Source: Lachnospira sp. UBA2821
GTDB taxonomy: Bacteria > Bacillota > Clostridia > Lachnospirales > Lachnospiraceae
NCBI GenBank assembly: GCA_002351535.1
Contig: DEGR01000048.1
Span: forward strand, 1 to 64,000
DNA length: 64,000 nucleotides
Reading direction: 5' to 3'
How positions within the stretch are numbered: the stretch's first letter is position 1; each line of letters starts with the position of its first letter. Under the pieces are notes generated by a model. The model worked only from the letters and a program-made list of their open reading frames with translations, was not told the DNA's origin and did not search any database. Shown here piece after piece: positions 1 to 9,052 of this stretch. The position numbers and the translations under genes were made by a program.

Positions 1-826
1 TCAATAATCCGAGAGGCTATATATATTTTGCGGATAGTTCGTTGAAGATTCATTCTAAAATAATCTTCCTCGTTTTTTTCAACATTTTTACAATAATATC
101 TTATCGAATATTTTTCAGCTGTACTATCATAAGCATATTTACAGCATTCCAGCATTATTTGTAAAATTAAATCTTCTTTAATAATTCTATCTCCAAAAAC
201 AATATTCAAATAGTCTTTTGGAAAATCTAACAACTTCTCATTCGGAGATTTATAATTTGGATACTTCTGAATAAATGAAAGCAGGGCATCGACTACAGCA
301 TCATTATCATTGCTCCTATAATACAAAGATATCAAATCACAGAACTCTGATATTCCATCTTCGCACTTTACGCTTTTCACTTCATCTGTAATAAAATCCC
401 AGATTTCACTAGGTGCATTTTTAAAAGGAACTAAGAAAAAATCCAATACTCCATCCTCATTCAGAACACCTTCTTTAAGCCTGTCACTACACACTTTATG
501 TATATTGTTTTTGCACTTTTATACTGCTTTTTTAGATAATGATAGAATGCCCAAAAGAAGTAACTGTCCTTATCCAGTTTCTCTATATTTTCACAAACCA
601 GCTTAAGCAAAGAACCATCATATGCTACCAGAGACGCATCATCATATTTAGCAAACCCATCTGTCAATACAAACACCAGATTGTCACAAAAGATACGTCT
701 CAATTGCTGTATATGTGGATGACTATTCAATGTATCAAGCTTTGCTGAAATATCATCAAACGACATCGTATCCGGAAATTCTTTTGTATAAAATTCATGT
801 ATTAGCCTTTATTCTTCATCCGTCAT
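1..826 (-). pseudogene. Decayed hypothetical gene, 3' end outside window
   Basis: I do not recognise the family. A start ATG at 826 has a good ribosome site (GATGAGG about 9 bases upstream) and reads MTDEE, then an in-frame TAA at 809-811, then RLIHEFYTKEFPDT running without interruption into the 461-766 frame. A CAA-to-TAA change (Gln6 to stop) would explain this. The second frame then fails near 490-518: the next frame is open from about 518 to the left edge (beginning ...CSDRLKEGVLNEDG...) without a stop. A one-base loss near the A-run at 508-512 (minus strand) would rejoin the two parts. The product would be soluble and acidic, rich in aromatic residues, with no signal peptide. Two independent lesions favour a true pseudogene over a sequencing slip, but restart at the ATG at 766 cannot be excluded. 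Confidence 0.6.
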
Positions 827-934
827 ATATTGTACCTCATCTGCTCCATCAGTTTTGGCGTAAAGTGAATTATTAAATTCCAGTTTTTTGTCTTAAAAAT
901 CTCAACTCCGTTTTAGTATAATGTTTCTTAAACA
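827..934. other. Short AT-rich gap with no recognised feature
   Basis: This gap between the decayed gene and the prfA terminator is AT-rich. It holds the ribosome site of the pseudogene but no convincing promoter or reading frame. Confidence 0.4.
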
Positions 935-1000
935 TAAAAATATGCCCCTCATATGATAGATTTTTATATATTTCAATTGTCTACCATATTGGGAGCATAT
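935..1000 (-). terminator. Long hairpin terminator after prfA
   Basis: On the minus strand, ATATGCTCCC then AATATGGTAGA pairs with TCTATCATAT then GGGGCATAT, and a T-run follows. The stem is about 20 bp and the loop about 20 bases. It starts about 15 bases past the prfA stop codon. The stem is unusually long for a simple terminator but the position and U-tract fit. Confidence 0.75.
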
Positions 1001-1014
1001 CAAAATCAATGCTT

Positions 1015-2088
1015 TTATTCTTCATTCATCTTAGCAAGTTTCGCAGCCTGGTCTGCAGCGATACATGCATCAAGAATCTCCTGAATATCTCCGTTCATAA
1101 TCTTATCAAGCTTATAAAGTGTAAGACCAATTCTGTGGTCTGTAACTCGTCCCTGCGGGAAGTTGTACGTTCTTATCTTCTCTGAACGGTCACCTGTACC
1201 TATCTGGCTTCTTCTCGCCTCTGTCTCTGCATCTTTCGCTTTCTGACATTCTATATCATAAAGTTTGGCACGAAGAAGTGCAAATGCTTTAGCTTTATTC
1301 TGAATCTGCGATTTCTCGGTCTGACTATATATTACAATACCTGTTGGATAATGTGTAAGACGTACCGCTGAATCAGTAGTATTGACACACTGTCCACCGT
1401 TTCCTGATGCTCTCATAACATCAATTCTTATGTCCTTATCATCAATCTGTACATCAACTTCTTCTGCCTCAGGCATAACGGCAACTGTTATAGTAGATGT
1501 ATGGATACGTCCTCCTGACTCTGTCTCCGGTACACGCTGTACACGATGTACGCCTGACTCATATTTGAGAACAGAATATGCCCCCTGACCTGTTACCATA
1601 AATGATACATATTTCATACCACCTATACCAATCTCTTCACATTCAAGTGTCTCTACTTTCCAGTGTCTTGTCTCTGCGTAATGTACATACATTCTATATA
1701 TTTCTGCCGCAAATAAAGCCGCCTCATCTCCGCCTGCCCCAGAGCGAATCTCAACAATAACGTTTTTATCATCATTTGGGTCTTTAGGAAGAAGAAGAAT
1801 TTTAAGCTTTTTCTCATATTCTTCAACTGCTGCCTTAGATTCATTTAACTCCTCTTTGGCAAGTTCTCTCATCTCCTCATCCGATTCCTCTTCGAGAATT
1901 GCAAGGCTGTCCTCAATGTTCTGTTTTGCTTCCTTATATGCAGTAAATGTCTCTACAATAGGTGCAAGGTCATTCTGCTCTTTCATGAGTTTTCTGAATC
2001 TGTCCATATCAGATACAACATCAGGTGAATTAACCTCCTGTGTAAGCTGTTCATATCTGAATACAAGATCATCTAATTTATCAAACAT
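1015..2088 (-). CDS. prfA: Peptide chain release factor 1
   Basis: RF1 recognises UAA and UAG in the ribosomal A site and triggers peptide release in the cytoplasm. The 357-residue length is typical. The peptidyl-hydrolysis motif GGQ is at residues 231-233 in the context SGNGGQCVNTTDSAVR. The stop-codon reading motif PxT is present as PET at 187-189, which separates RF1 from RF2 (SPF). The start at 2088 has AAAGGA about 9 bases upstream. The gene is last in the unit rpmE-DUF1385-prmC-prfA. PrmC, the next gene upstream, methylates the GGQ glutamine of this protein, so enzyme and substrate are co-transcribed. Nothing in the sequence looks degenerate. Confidence 0.98.
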   Translation of the reverse strand: MFDKLDDLVFRYEQLTQEVNSPDVVSDMDRFRKLMKEQNDLAPIVETFTAYKEAKQNIEDSLAILEEESDEEMRELAKEELNESKAAVEEYEKKLKILLLPKDPNDDKNVIVEIRSGAGGDEAALFAAEIYRMYVHYAETRHWKVETLECEEIGIGGMKYVSFMVTGQGAYSVLKYESGVHRVQRVPETESGGRIHTSTITVAVMPEAEEVDVQIDDKDIRIDVMRASGNGGQCVNTTDSAVRLTHYPTGIVIYSQTEKSQIQNKAKAFALLRAKLYDIECQKAKDAETEARRSQIGTGDRSEKIRTYNFPQGRVTDHRIGLTLYKLDKIMNGDIQEILDACIAADQAAKLAKMNEE

Positions 2089-2108
2089 ATTAATTTATCC
2101 TTTCTGAA

Positions 2109-2945
2109 TCATTTATATTTTGCCCATATTCCTCTGTCGAGTCCGGCAAGGTCTTTTATCACTTTAATATCACTATATCCTGCTTCCATAAGTATACCTG
2201 ACACATCATCTGCCTGTTCGCACCCTATCTCATAGAAAATATCTCCTCCATTTTCCCCAAAATATGCTCTTGAATCATACGATATTTTCCTATAAAATTC
2301 AAGTCCGTCTTTTGTTCCGTCAAGCGCCATATGAGGCTCATGACATCTCACTTCTTCATCCAGAGTATCTATAACCTCTGTAGGTATATATGGGGGATTC
2401 GATATTATTACGTCATATTTACCTTCTATATCATCAAATAAATCACTCTTTATAAATGTAACATCTGCATTGTTAAGCTTATTATTCTGAATAGCCATAT
2501 TAAGTGCTTTTTCTGATAAATCAGCAGCTTTGACTATGGAATTTTTGCATAATTTATCGACAGTTATTGCAATACATCCTGAACCTGTACACATATCAAG
2601 AACCTTTTTTTCACTGCTGCCGATATAACTAACTGCCTTATCAACTATAGATTCCGTATCCTGTCTTGGAATAAGAACATTTTCATTTACTTTAAAGTCA
2701 AATCCCATAAAGTTCTGTATACCTGTTATATACTGAAGCGGAATGTGATTAGCACGCTTTTCAATCAATTCATTATATTTACTGCATTTTTCTTCCGGTA
2801 CATCTTCATCTGTTTTCATATAATAGTCAGTCCTGCTTACATCAAAACAGTATTCCATAAGAATCCATGCATCATTGGATGCATCTGCAATGCCGGCATT
2901 TTCAAGCCGTATCGTCGCTGATTTAAGCAATTCCCTATACTTCAT
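2109..2945 (-). CDS. prmC: Release factor glutamine N5-methyltransferase
   Basis: PrmC transfers a methyl group from S-adenosylmethionine to the GGQ glutamine of release factors 1 and 2. The Rossmann-type methyltransferase core shows the SAM-binding LDMCTGSGC near residue 116 and the substrate motif NPPY near residue 183. An N-terminal helical domain of about 85 residues precedes it, as in the family. An in-frame TTG at 2948 is possible, but I chose ATG at 2945 because it overlaps the stop codon of the upstream DUF1385 gene as TGATG, a classic coupling arrangement. It lies 20 bases upstream of prfA, its substrate's gene. Confidence 0.96.
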   Translation of the reverse strand: MKYRELLKSATIRLENAGIADASNDAWILMEYCFDVSRTDYYMKTDEDVPEEKCSKYNELIEKRANHIPLQYITGIQNFMGFDFKVNENVLIPRQDTESIVDKAVSYIGSSEKKVLDMCTGSGCIAITVDKLCKNSIVKAADLSEKALNMAIQNNKLNNADVTFIKSDLFDDIEGKYDVIISNPPYIPTEVIDTLDEEVRCHEPHMALDGTKDGLEFYRKISYDSRAYFGENGGDIFYEIGCEQADDVSGILMEAGYSDIKVIKDLAGLDRGIWAKYK

Positions 2946-3943
2946 CAACTATCCCCGTTTCCGTTATCATCTGCAGCATCATTAACTGCATCCGTTTTTT
3001 CTTTATTATTTTCTGTATCAGCTTCCTTTATATATGCTTCCCAGTCGAATACAGCACTTACTGCCTTTATTGCTACTTCTACCATATCCTCCGTTGGCTC
3101 TCTTGTAGTAATCTTCTGTAGTGCCATCCCCGGCTTACTGAGTATATCTACGATTTTAGATTCGCTTCTTCCTGCAAGCTTAATAAATTCATATGATACC
3201 CCTGCTATTACAGGTATAAGTAACAGCCTGACAATTACTTTTATTATAGGATTGCTTACATTTATAAATATGAAAAATATAATGCTTATAAACATTACCA
3301 TAAATATAAAACTCGTTCCGCATCTTTTGTGATATCTCGAACTTTTCATGACATTTTCAACATTAAGCTCATATCCATTTTCAATGCAGTTTATACACTT
3401 ATGTTCTGCACCATGATACATAAATGTTCTCTTTATGTCATCCATAAATGATATGGCAACTATATACCCTATAAATATAAGTATTCTAAGTACACCTTCA
3501 ATTATAGATAAAAATGTAGGTGATACTATATGGAAAAACTTTTTTATCAGGTCTGATGCCACACTTGGAACTACTACAAATAAAACGATAGCAAATACAA
3601 ATGATAATATCATTGTAAGCGTCATAAGCGCATCCTCCGCCTTTTCCTTAAACACTTTGTCTGCCACTTTATCCGCTTTTGATTCCTGTACATCTTCATC
3701 TTCATAAAATTGTGCTGAATATGTAAGCGTCTTTATTCCTAATATCATCGAATCAATAAAGTTAAATATACCCCTGATAAACGGAAGACTTATAATCTTC
3801 TTTCCTGATGTTATTCCTTTATATTCATCAACCATTACTTCTATATTATTATCAGGCTTTCTGACTGCTACGGAATACTTATCTTTATTTCTCATCATTA
3901 TTCCTTCTAAGACAGCCTGTCCGCCTATTCCTGATGGTCTCAT
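2945..3943 (-). CDS. DUF1385 family membrane protein (YqhQ-like)
   Basis: This 332-residue protein belongs to the DUF1385 family of Firmicutes, whose function is unknown to me. Family signatures visible are the N-terminal GGQAVLEGIMMR and the central YHGAEHKCINCIENG followed by HKRCGTSF. Several hydrophobic segments lie roughly at residues 110-135, 145-170, 210-230 and 235-255, so it should be an integral membrane protein. The C-terminal 40 residues are acidic and low in complexity. The start at 3943 follows a strong AGGAAAGGAA site. In many Firmicutes this family sits beside rpmE, prmC and prfA, as it does here, but the link to translation is only contextual. Confidence 0.88.
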   Translation of the reverse strand: MRPSGIGGQAVLEGIMMRNKDKYSVAVRKPDNNIEVMVDEYKGITSGKKIISLPFIRGIFNFIDSMILGIKTLTYSAQFYEDEDVQESKADKVADKVFKEKAEDALMTLTMILSFVFAIVLFVVVPSVASDLIKKFFHIVSPTFLSIIEGVLRILIFIGYIVAISFMDDIKRTFMYHGAEHKCINCIENGYELNVENVMKSSRYHKRCGTSFIFMVMFISIIFFIFINVSNPIIKVIVRLLLIPVIAGVSYEFIKLAGRSESKIVDILSKPGMALQKITTREPTEDMVEVAIKAVSAVFDWEAYIKEADTENNKEKTDAVNDAADDNGNGDS

Positions 3944-3970
3944 TAGTTATTTCCTTTCCTATATTGTTCA

Positions 3971-4004
3971 ACAAAAAATAGGTTGAGATTAACAAATCCC
4001 AACC
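3971..4004 (-). terminator. Hairpin terminator after rpmE
   Basis: On the minus strand GGTTGGGAT, a 6-base loop region and ATCTCAACC form a stem followed by TATTTTTTG. It lies 15 bases past the rpmE stop and so probably attenuates transcription into DUF1385-prmC-prfA, giving excess L31 over the downstream products. Confidence 0.82.
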
Positions 4005-4018
4005 TTATCTTTAATAAA

Positions 4019-4222
4019 CTATTTTGTAATACCATATTTACGATTGAATTTATCAATACGTCCACGAGCCTGAGCAGCTTTCTGCTGTCCTGTGTAGAAT
4101 GAATGGCATTTTGAACAAATTTCAACGTGGATTTCAGGTTTTGTAGATCCAGTTACGAATTCATTACCACAGTTGCATACTACTTTTGCCTGATAATACG
4201 CTGGATGGATTCCTTCTCTCAT
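4019..4222 (-). CDS. rpmE: 50S ribosomal protein L31, zinc-binding type
   Basis: L31 binds the large subunit and contributes to the inter-subunit bridge. The protein has 67 residues, as expected. Cysteines at 16, 18, 36 and 39 form the zinc site, so this is the Zn-containing type rather than the zinc-free paralogue used under zinc starvation. The start at 4222 follows AGAGGTGA. The gene has its own strong promoter (4268-4296) and a terminator directly after it. Confidence 0.98.
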   Translation of the reverse strand: MREGIHPAYYQAKVVCNCGNEFVTGSTKPEIHVEICSKCHSFYTGQQKAAQARGRIDKFNRKYGITK

Positions 4223-4267
4223 TACGATTCACCTCTCTGTACCTTACATTTAAAAAACAACTTCTAA

Positions 4268-4296
4268 AGTATAGCATACACATTGTAGTATTGCAA
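4268..4296 (-). promoter_or_regulatory. Promoter of the rpmE operon
   Basis: The minus strand shows TTGCAA, a 17-base spacer and TATACT, close to sigma-A consensus. The expected start of transcription leaves a leader of about 40 bases before rpmE. Confidence 0.75.
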
Positions 4297-4302
4297 GCTT
4301 TT

Positions 4303-5691
4303 TTATTGTATTTTTTTCAGCTTTTTTACTACCTGTATTAATTCATTATTATTCTTTGTCTTAGAGAACATATCTAATATCTTTTCTGCCGCATCGTCCT
4401 TTTTCATTCCATTTAATGCCTTACGCATTATGTATACGGCCTCCTGTTCATCCTTATCTAATAGCAAATCCTCTCTTCTCGTTCCCGATTTCGATATATC
4501 AATTGCCGGAAATACTCTTTTCTCTGATAACTTTCTGTCAAGAACCAGTTCCATATTACCGGTACCTTTAAATTCCTCAAATACAACATCATCCATCTTG
4601 CTTCCTGTCTCTACAAGTGCTGTTGCAAGAATTGTAAGACTGCCGCCCTCTCTCATATTTCTTGCTGCACCAAAAAATCTCTTTGGCATATGGAGTGCTG
4701 CCGGATCAAGTCCGCCCGACAATGTTCTTCCGCTTGGCTGGACTGTCAGGTTATAAGCTCTTGCAAGCCTTGTTATGCTATCAAGAAGAATTATTACATC
4801 CTGCTTATGTTCTACAAGACGTTTGGCTCTTTCTATAACCATCTCTGATACTCTTTTGTGATGTTCAGGTAACTCGTCAAATGTAGAATATATCACTTCA
4901 ACATTTTCTCCCTGTATATTTTCCTTAATATCTGTGACTTCCTCCGGTCTTTCATCTATAAGAAGTATTATCATGTGCATATCAGGATTATTTTTCTGTA
5001 TAGACTTTGCAATCTCCTTAAGAAGTGTAGTCTTGCCGGCTTTAGGCTGGGATACAATCATACCTCTCTGACCTTTTCCGATAGGCGATATAAGGTCTAC
5101 TATTCTCATAGCCATATTTTCCCTTGCTGTCTCCATCCTTAATCTCTCATTTGGAAAGATTGGTGTCAGATTTTCAAATCCCGGTCTTTTTATTGCTTCA
5201 TCAAGTTTTCTGTCATTAACCGTTTCTACATATAATAATGCTGCAAACTTTTCATTCTGTGTCTTGACCCTTATCTTACCTTTAACAATATCACCTGTCT
5301 TAAGATTAAATCTTCTTATCTGTGATGGTGCAACATATATGTCATTCTCTCCCGGAAGAAAGTTCTCACATCTTATAAATCCATATCCTTCACTCATAAC
5401 TTCAAGAATTCCGTTTGCAACCTGCCCACTGTCAAGGTCTGTACGTGTTTCTGACTTATTTGCACTTTCCTTATTTGCATTATCTTTATTCACATTATCT
5501 TTATTTACATTTTCTGTATTCCCGTTTGTTTCTTCATTATCTGTTTCGTTATGTGATTGTTTCTTCTCGCCCTCTTTTATAATAGCCTCAATCAGTTCAG
5601 CTTTTCTCATTGCTGATGTTTTTTCCATTCCCATTTTCTTTGCAAGCTGCCTAAGCTCTGAAAGAGGAAGACTATTCAACTTATCTCTCAT
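4303..5691 (-). CDS. rho: Transcription termination factor Rho
   Basis: Rho is a hexameric RNA-dependent ATPase that ends untranslated transcripts. The 462-residue protein has the N-terminal Rho_N helix region (LSELRQLAKKMG), a low-complexity Asn/Lys insert at about residues 50-85, the RNA-binding cold-shock-like domain (GYGFIRCENFLPGENDIYV), and the RecA-like motor with Walker A PKAGKTT, LLIDERPEEV and Walker B VIILLDSITR. The Asn-rich insert is built on a 15-bp DNA repeat (see 5456-5515); such inserts are common in Rho of Firmicutes and Actinobacteria and may bind RNA. The gene diverges from malic enzyme and ends 80 bases before rpmE. Confidence 0.98.
   Translation of the reverse strand: MRDKLNSLPLSELRQLAKKMGMEKTSAMRKAELIEAIIKEGEKKQSHNETDNEETNGNTENVNKDNVNKDNANKESANKSETRTDLDSGQVANGILEVMSEGYGFIRCENFLPGENDIYVAPSQIRRFNLKTGDIVKGKIRVKTQNEKFAALLYVETVNDRKLDEAIKRPGFENLTPIFPNERLRMETARENMAMRIVDLISPIGKGQRGMIVSQPKAGKTTLLKEIAKSIQKNNPDMHMIILLIDERPEEVTDIKENIQGENVEVIYSTFDELPEHHKRVSEMVIERAKRLVEHKQDVIILLDSITRLARAYNLTVQPSGRTLSGGLDPAALHMPKRFFGAARNMREGGSLTILATALVETGSKMDDVVFEEFKGTGNMELVLDRKLSEKRVFPAIDISKSGTRREDLLLDKDEQEAVYIMRKALNGMKKDDAAEKILDMFSKTKNNNELIQVVKKLKKIQ
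5456..5515 (-). repeat. 15-bp tandem repeat inside rho
   Basis: Four copies of a 15-bp unit (TTATTTGCATTATCT and variants, plus-strand reading) start at 5456, 5471, 5486 and 5501. They encode the pentapeptide series NVNKD/NANKE in the Rho insert. The reading frame is kept because the period is five codons. Confidence 0.85.
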
Positions 5692-5727
5692 ACTGTCACA
5701 TCACCTCATATAATAAAATCACGATTC

Positions 5728-5733
5728 ATTATA
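5728..5733 (-). promoter_or_regulatory. Candidate -10 box for rho
   Basis: A perfect TATAAT lies on the minus strand 37 bases upstream of the rho start. I see no good -35 box at the usual distance, so this is a partial promoter call. Confidence 0.4.
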
Positions 5734-5852
5734 CAATAATAAATTGTAAAATGATAGTGTAAAATTTCAGAAAATATGCTATTATTGAAATGTTTGCATT
5801 GTGTAATATGTAATTATCAGCTTAACATAAAATATAGTAGGAGGAAAATACC

Positions 5853-7031
5853 ATGACAACAAACGAAAAGGCTTTAAAGCTTCATGAAGAATGGAATGGA
5901 AAAATTAACACAGAACCTAAATGTAAAATTGCTTCAAGAGAGGATCTCGCTCTTGCTTATACACCCGGTGTTGCTGAGCCATGTAAAGTGATTGCCGAAG
6001 ACCCGGAGGCTGCATATAAATATACTATCAAATCTAACACCGTAGCTGTAGTATCAGACGGAAGTGCCGTTCTTGGTCTTGGAAACATCGGTCCTCATGC
6101 GGCAATGCCTGTAATGGAAGGAAAAGCCGTTCTTTTCAAGGAATTCGGAGGAGTTAATGCTTTCCCTATATGTCTTGACACACAGGATACGGAAGAAATC
6201 ATCAAAACAGTTGCTGCCATTGCTCCTGCATTTGGTGGAATCAATCTTGAGGACATATCAGCTCCAAGATGTTTCGAAATAGAAAAACGATTAAACGAAA
6301 TTCTTGATATACCTGTATTCCATGATGACCAGCATGGTACAGCAATTGTTGTACTTGCAGGAATTATCAACGCACTTAAAGTTACCGGCAAAGATAAGAC
6401 AACATGTAAGGTTGTTGTAAATGGAGCCGGAAGTGCCGGTATAGCTATTACAAAATTACTTCTTACATATGGTTTCAAAAATGTAACTATGTGCGACAGA
6501 AATGGTATTATCTCAAAAGATTATGAAGGTCTTAACTGGATGCAGCAGGAAATGACCAAAGTAACAAACTTAGAAGGAAAAACAGGTTCTCTCGCTGATG
6601 CCTTAAAAGGTGCTGATATATTTGTAGGTGTCTCTGCTCCAAATATTGTATCTGCTGAAATGGTTTCTTCTATGAACAAAGATGCCATTATATTTGCAAT
6701 GGCTAACCCTGTTCCTGAGATTATGCCTGATGTTGCTAAAGCTGCAGGTGCAAAAGTTGTAGGTACAGGACGTTCAGATTTTCCTAATCAGGTTAATAAC
6801 GTTGTTGCATTCCCTGGTATTTTCAAAGGTGCTTTGGAAGGTCGTGCCTCAATCATAACAGAAGAGATGAAACTTGCTGCAGCCAATGCCATAGCAAACC
6901 TTGTTCCTGATGATAAACTAAATGAAAACTTTATACTTCCGGAAGCATTTGATCCTAATGTTGCAGAAGCCGTAAGCAAAGCTGTAAAGGATAACATAAA
7001 ACCAGATGGAACAAATATTAAGACTAAATAA
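5853..7031 (+). CDS. NAD(P)-dependent malic enzyme
   Basis: Malic enzyme oxidatively decarboxylates malate to pyruvate and CO2. The 392-residue protein is the short bacterial type without a phosphotransacetylase tail. The malate/metal domain shows YTPGVAEPCK, SDGSAVLGLGNIGP, FGGINLEDISAPRCFEIE and the metal-binding FHDDQHGTA. The dinucleotide fold has VVNGAGSAG and later the conserved FAMANPVPEI. The start has GGAGG 8 bases upstream. Cofactor preference between NAD and NADP cannot be settled by eye. The last 26 bases overlap the next gene, so the two are probably translated from one message. Confidence 0.96.
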   Translation: MTTNEKALKLHEEWNGKINTEPKCKIASREDLALAYTPGVAEPCKVIAEDPEAAYKYTIKSNTVAVVSDGSAVLGLGNIGPHAAMPVMEGKAVLFKEFGGVNAFPICLDTQDTEEIIKTVAAIAPAFGGINLEDISAPRCFEIEKRLNEILDIPVFHDDQHGTAIVVLAGIINALKVTGKDKTTCKVVVNGAGSAGIAITKLLLTYGFKNVTMCDRNGIISKDYEGLNWMQQEMTKVTNLEGKTGSLADALKGADIFVGVSAPNIVSAEMVSSMNKDAIIFAMANPVPEIMPDVAKAAGAKVVGTGRSDFPNQVNNVVAFPGIFKGALEGRASIITEEMKLAAANAIANLVPDDKLNENFILPEAFDPNVAEAVSKAVKDNIKPDGTNIKTK

Positions 7032-7932
7032 TTATCTGCGTGAACGATTCGGTTCAAAAGTATACAAAATATCACTTGACGGTGGGATGACATGTCCAAA
7101 CAGGGATGGCACTCTAAGCACAGGTGGCTGTATATTCTGCAGTGAAGGAGGCTCCGGAGATTTTGCAGAAACATATGATAACAATATTACCGCCCAGATA
7201 GACAGGGCAATTAAACGTGTTTCTTCAAAAAACAAAGGAGGAAAATATATAGCATATTTTCAATCATATACTAACACTTATGCTGATACTGATTATCTCA
7301 GGCATATTTTCTATGAGGCAATCGATCATCCCGACATCGTTGCTCTCTCCATAGCCACAAGACCCGATTGTCTTGCTGATGATGTTGTAAAGCTCTTGGC
7401 CGAACTCAATAACATTAAGCCTGTGTGGATTGAACTCGGTCTTCAGACATCCGACGAACAATCTGCCATGTTTATTAACAGAGGCTATAAAAATTACATA
7501 TTTGAACGTGCCACAGAAGTCTTATCCAAAAACAATATTGAAATTATCGTTCATGTTATAATAGGACTTCCTGGTGAAACCGAGACTGTGATATTAAACA
7601 CAATCGACTATATTAATTCATTTCCTGTAAGCGGCATAAAGTTGCAGCTTATGCATATCCTTAGAAATACTGCTCTGGAAAGAATTTATAAGAATTCTCC
7701 CGATTTGTTTCACTATACATCCATCGAATCTTACACTGATATCCTTGGAAAATGTATTGAAAGATTACGTCCTGACATTGTTCTTCACCGCATAACCGGA
7801 GACGGGCCTAAAAATATACTTATAGCACCAATGTGGAGTGCTGATAAAAAACAGGTTCTTAACACAATTAACCACTACCTGTCTGACAATAATATTATTC
7901 AGGGAAGGAGATATTTTACAGATGGCACTTGA
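7006..7932 (+). CDS. TIGR01212-family radical SAM protein
   Basis: This 308-residue protein resembles the YhcC/TIGR01212 branch of radical SAM enzymes. The cluster cysteines sit in MTCPNRDGTLSTGGCIFC (residues 29-46), with the wide first spacing typical of this branch rather than the standard CxxxCxxC. Later motifs ATRPDCL, WIELGLQT and VHVIIGLPGET are barrel strands shared with the Elp3-like group. The reaction is not known to me; a tRNA-modifying role has been suggested for relatives. The start at 7006 overlaps the malic enzyme end and lacks a strong ribosome site, which suggests translational coupling. Confidence 0.9.
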   Translation: MEQILRLNNYLRERFGSKVYKISLDGGMTCPNRDGTLSTGGCIFCSEGGSGDFAETYDNNITAQIDRAIKRVSSKNKGGKYIAYFQSYTNTYADTDYLRHIFYEAIDHPDIVALSIATRPDCLADDVVKLLAELNNIKPVWIELGLQTSDEQSAMFINRGYKNYIFERATEVLSKNNIEIIVHVIIGLPGETETVILNTIDYINSFPVSGIKLQLMHILRNTALERIYKNSPDLFHYTSIESYTDILGKCIERLRPDIVLHRITGDGPKNILIAPMWSADKKQVLNTINHYLSDNNIIQGRRYFTDGT

Positions 7933-8440
7933 AGCAATTACATTATACAAATTAATAGTTCTTTATATGCTTAATAAGGTAAAATTTCCCCTTACCAATT
8001 CGCAGTTGTCAGGATTCTTCCTTGACAATGAATATACGGATTATTTTACACTTCAGAAAGTTATAACTGAACTTGTCGACTCGCAGCTAATAAGCTGTGA
8101 AACTATTAGAAATGCATCCTACTATCATATTACTTCCGACGGATATGATACTATTGAATATTTTTCTAACAGAATTCCCGGAAGAATCGTTGATGACATG
8201 GATACATTCCTTATGAAGAATAAATATGAACTCAGAAATGAAGTCGGAACTATAGCCGACTACTATAAATCTACTAATCAGGATTATATAGTACACTGTC
8301 AGGTTAAAGAAGGAAAAAGCACCCTGATTGAGTTGAACGTATCCGTTCCAACCAAAGAGGATGCTTCTGCAATGTGCAGCAATTGGAAAAACTGCAGTCA
8401 GGAAATATATTCATATGTTATGAAATCACTTATGAAATAA
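7922..8440 (+). CDS. DUF4364 family protein
   Basis: I place the start at ATG 7922 (MALEAITLYKLIVLYML) because GGAAGGAG lies 8 bases upstream; the frame is open further upstream only because it runs through the preceding gene. The resulting 172-residue protein fits DUF4364, a Clostridia family with an N-terminal winged helix (residues 1-80: LTNSQLSGFFL, TLQKVITELVDSQLI, YHITSDG) and a mixed C-terminal part. A regulatory role is likely from the fold but no target is known. It overlaps the end of the radical SAM gene by 11 bases and overlaps the convergent ysxC by 11 bases. Confidence 0.85.
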   Translation: MALEAITLYKLIVLYMLNKVKFPLTNSQLSGFFLDNEYTDYFTLQKVITELVDSQLISCETIRNASYYHITSDGYDTIEYFSNRIPGRIVDDMDTFLMKNKYELRNEVGTIADYYKSTNQDYIVHCQVKEGKSTLIELNVSVPTKEDASAMCSNWKNCSQEIYSYVMKSLMK

Positions 8441-9038
8441 CCTCACTTATTGTATTCCATATTTCTTCTTTACCGTTGTATTTCATAACGGTATCCTGTT
8501 TATTAGCCAGTGCTGAAAATGGTATTATCTTTGTACCGGGCTTAACATCAAGTCCTTTGCGTATTATCGATACATTTTTCTGCACCTGGCTTCTTTTTAT
8601 TTTATCTAATTTTGTTGCAATGATAATAGGATTAAACCCATTATATACAATCCAGTCGTACATCATTTTATCATTAGATGATGGCTCATGTCTTATGTCT
8701 ATCAATAAAAAAACAGCTTTAAGTTGTTTTGAAGTCTGCAGATAATTCTCTATCATAGTTCCCCATTTTTCCTGCGTCCCCTTTGATACTTTAGCATAAC
8801 CATATCCGGGAAGGTCAACAAAGTATAACTCTTTATTAACATTATAGAAATTAATTGTCTGAGTTTTACCCGGCTGCGAAGACGTTCTTGCCAGAGACTT
8901 TCTGTTAAGCAGTCCATTAATAAGAGAGGATTTACCTACATTTGATTTACCAGCAAATGCTACTTCCGGCATTGTGTTTTCCGGTAAAACACTTGTTATT
9001 CCGCACACTGTTTCAAGTTCTACACTTTTAATAACCAT
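8430..9038 (-). CDS. ysxC: Ribosome biogenesis GTP-binding protein YsxC/EngB
   Basis: This GTPase assists late assembly of the 50S subunit. The 202 residues hold all G motifs: G1 GKSNVGKSS (30-38), the switch region SQPGKTQTINFY, G3 VDLPGYGYAK and G4 TKLDK. The gene is last in the tig-clpPX-lon-ysxC run, 14 bases after lon, the same order seen in Bacillus. Its 3' end overlaps the opposite-strand DUF4364 gene by 11 bases, so the two stop codons cross and no terminator fits between them. Confidence 0.96.
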   Translation of the reverse strand: MVIKSVELETVCGITSVLPENTMPEVAFAGKSNVGKSSLINGLLNRKSLARTSSQPGKTQTINFYNVNKELYFVDLPGYGYAKVSKGTQEKWGTMIENYLQTSKQLKAVFLLIDIRHEPSSNDKMMYDWIVYNGFNPIIIATKLDKIKRSQVQKNVSIIRKGLDVKPGTKIIPFSALANKQDTVMKYNGKEEIWNTISEVIS

Positions 9039-9052
9039 GTCGTTTTCTCCTT

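Noticed and set aside
5264..5713. 149-codon plus-strand frame opposite rho
   Set aside because: It is an antisense shadow of the rho 5' half with low-complexity residues (SLFALSLF repeats) and no ribosome site.
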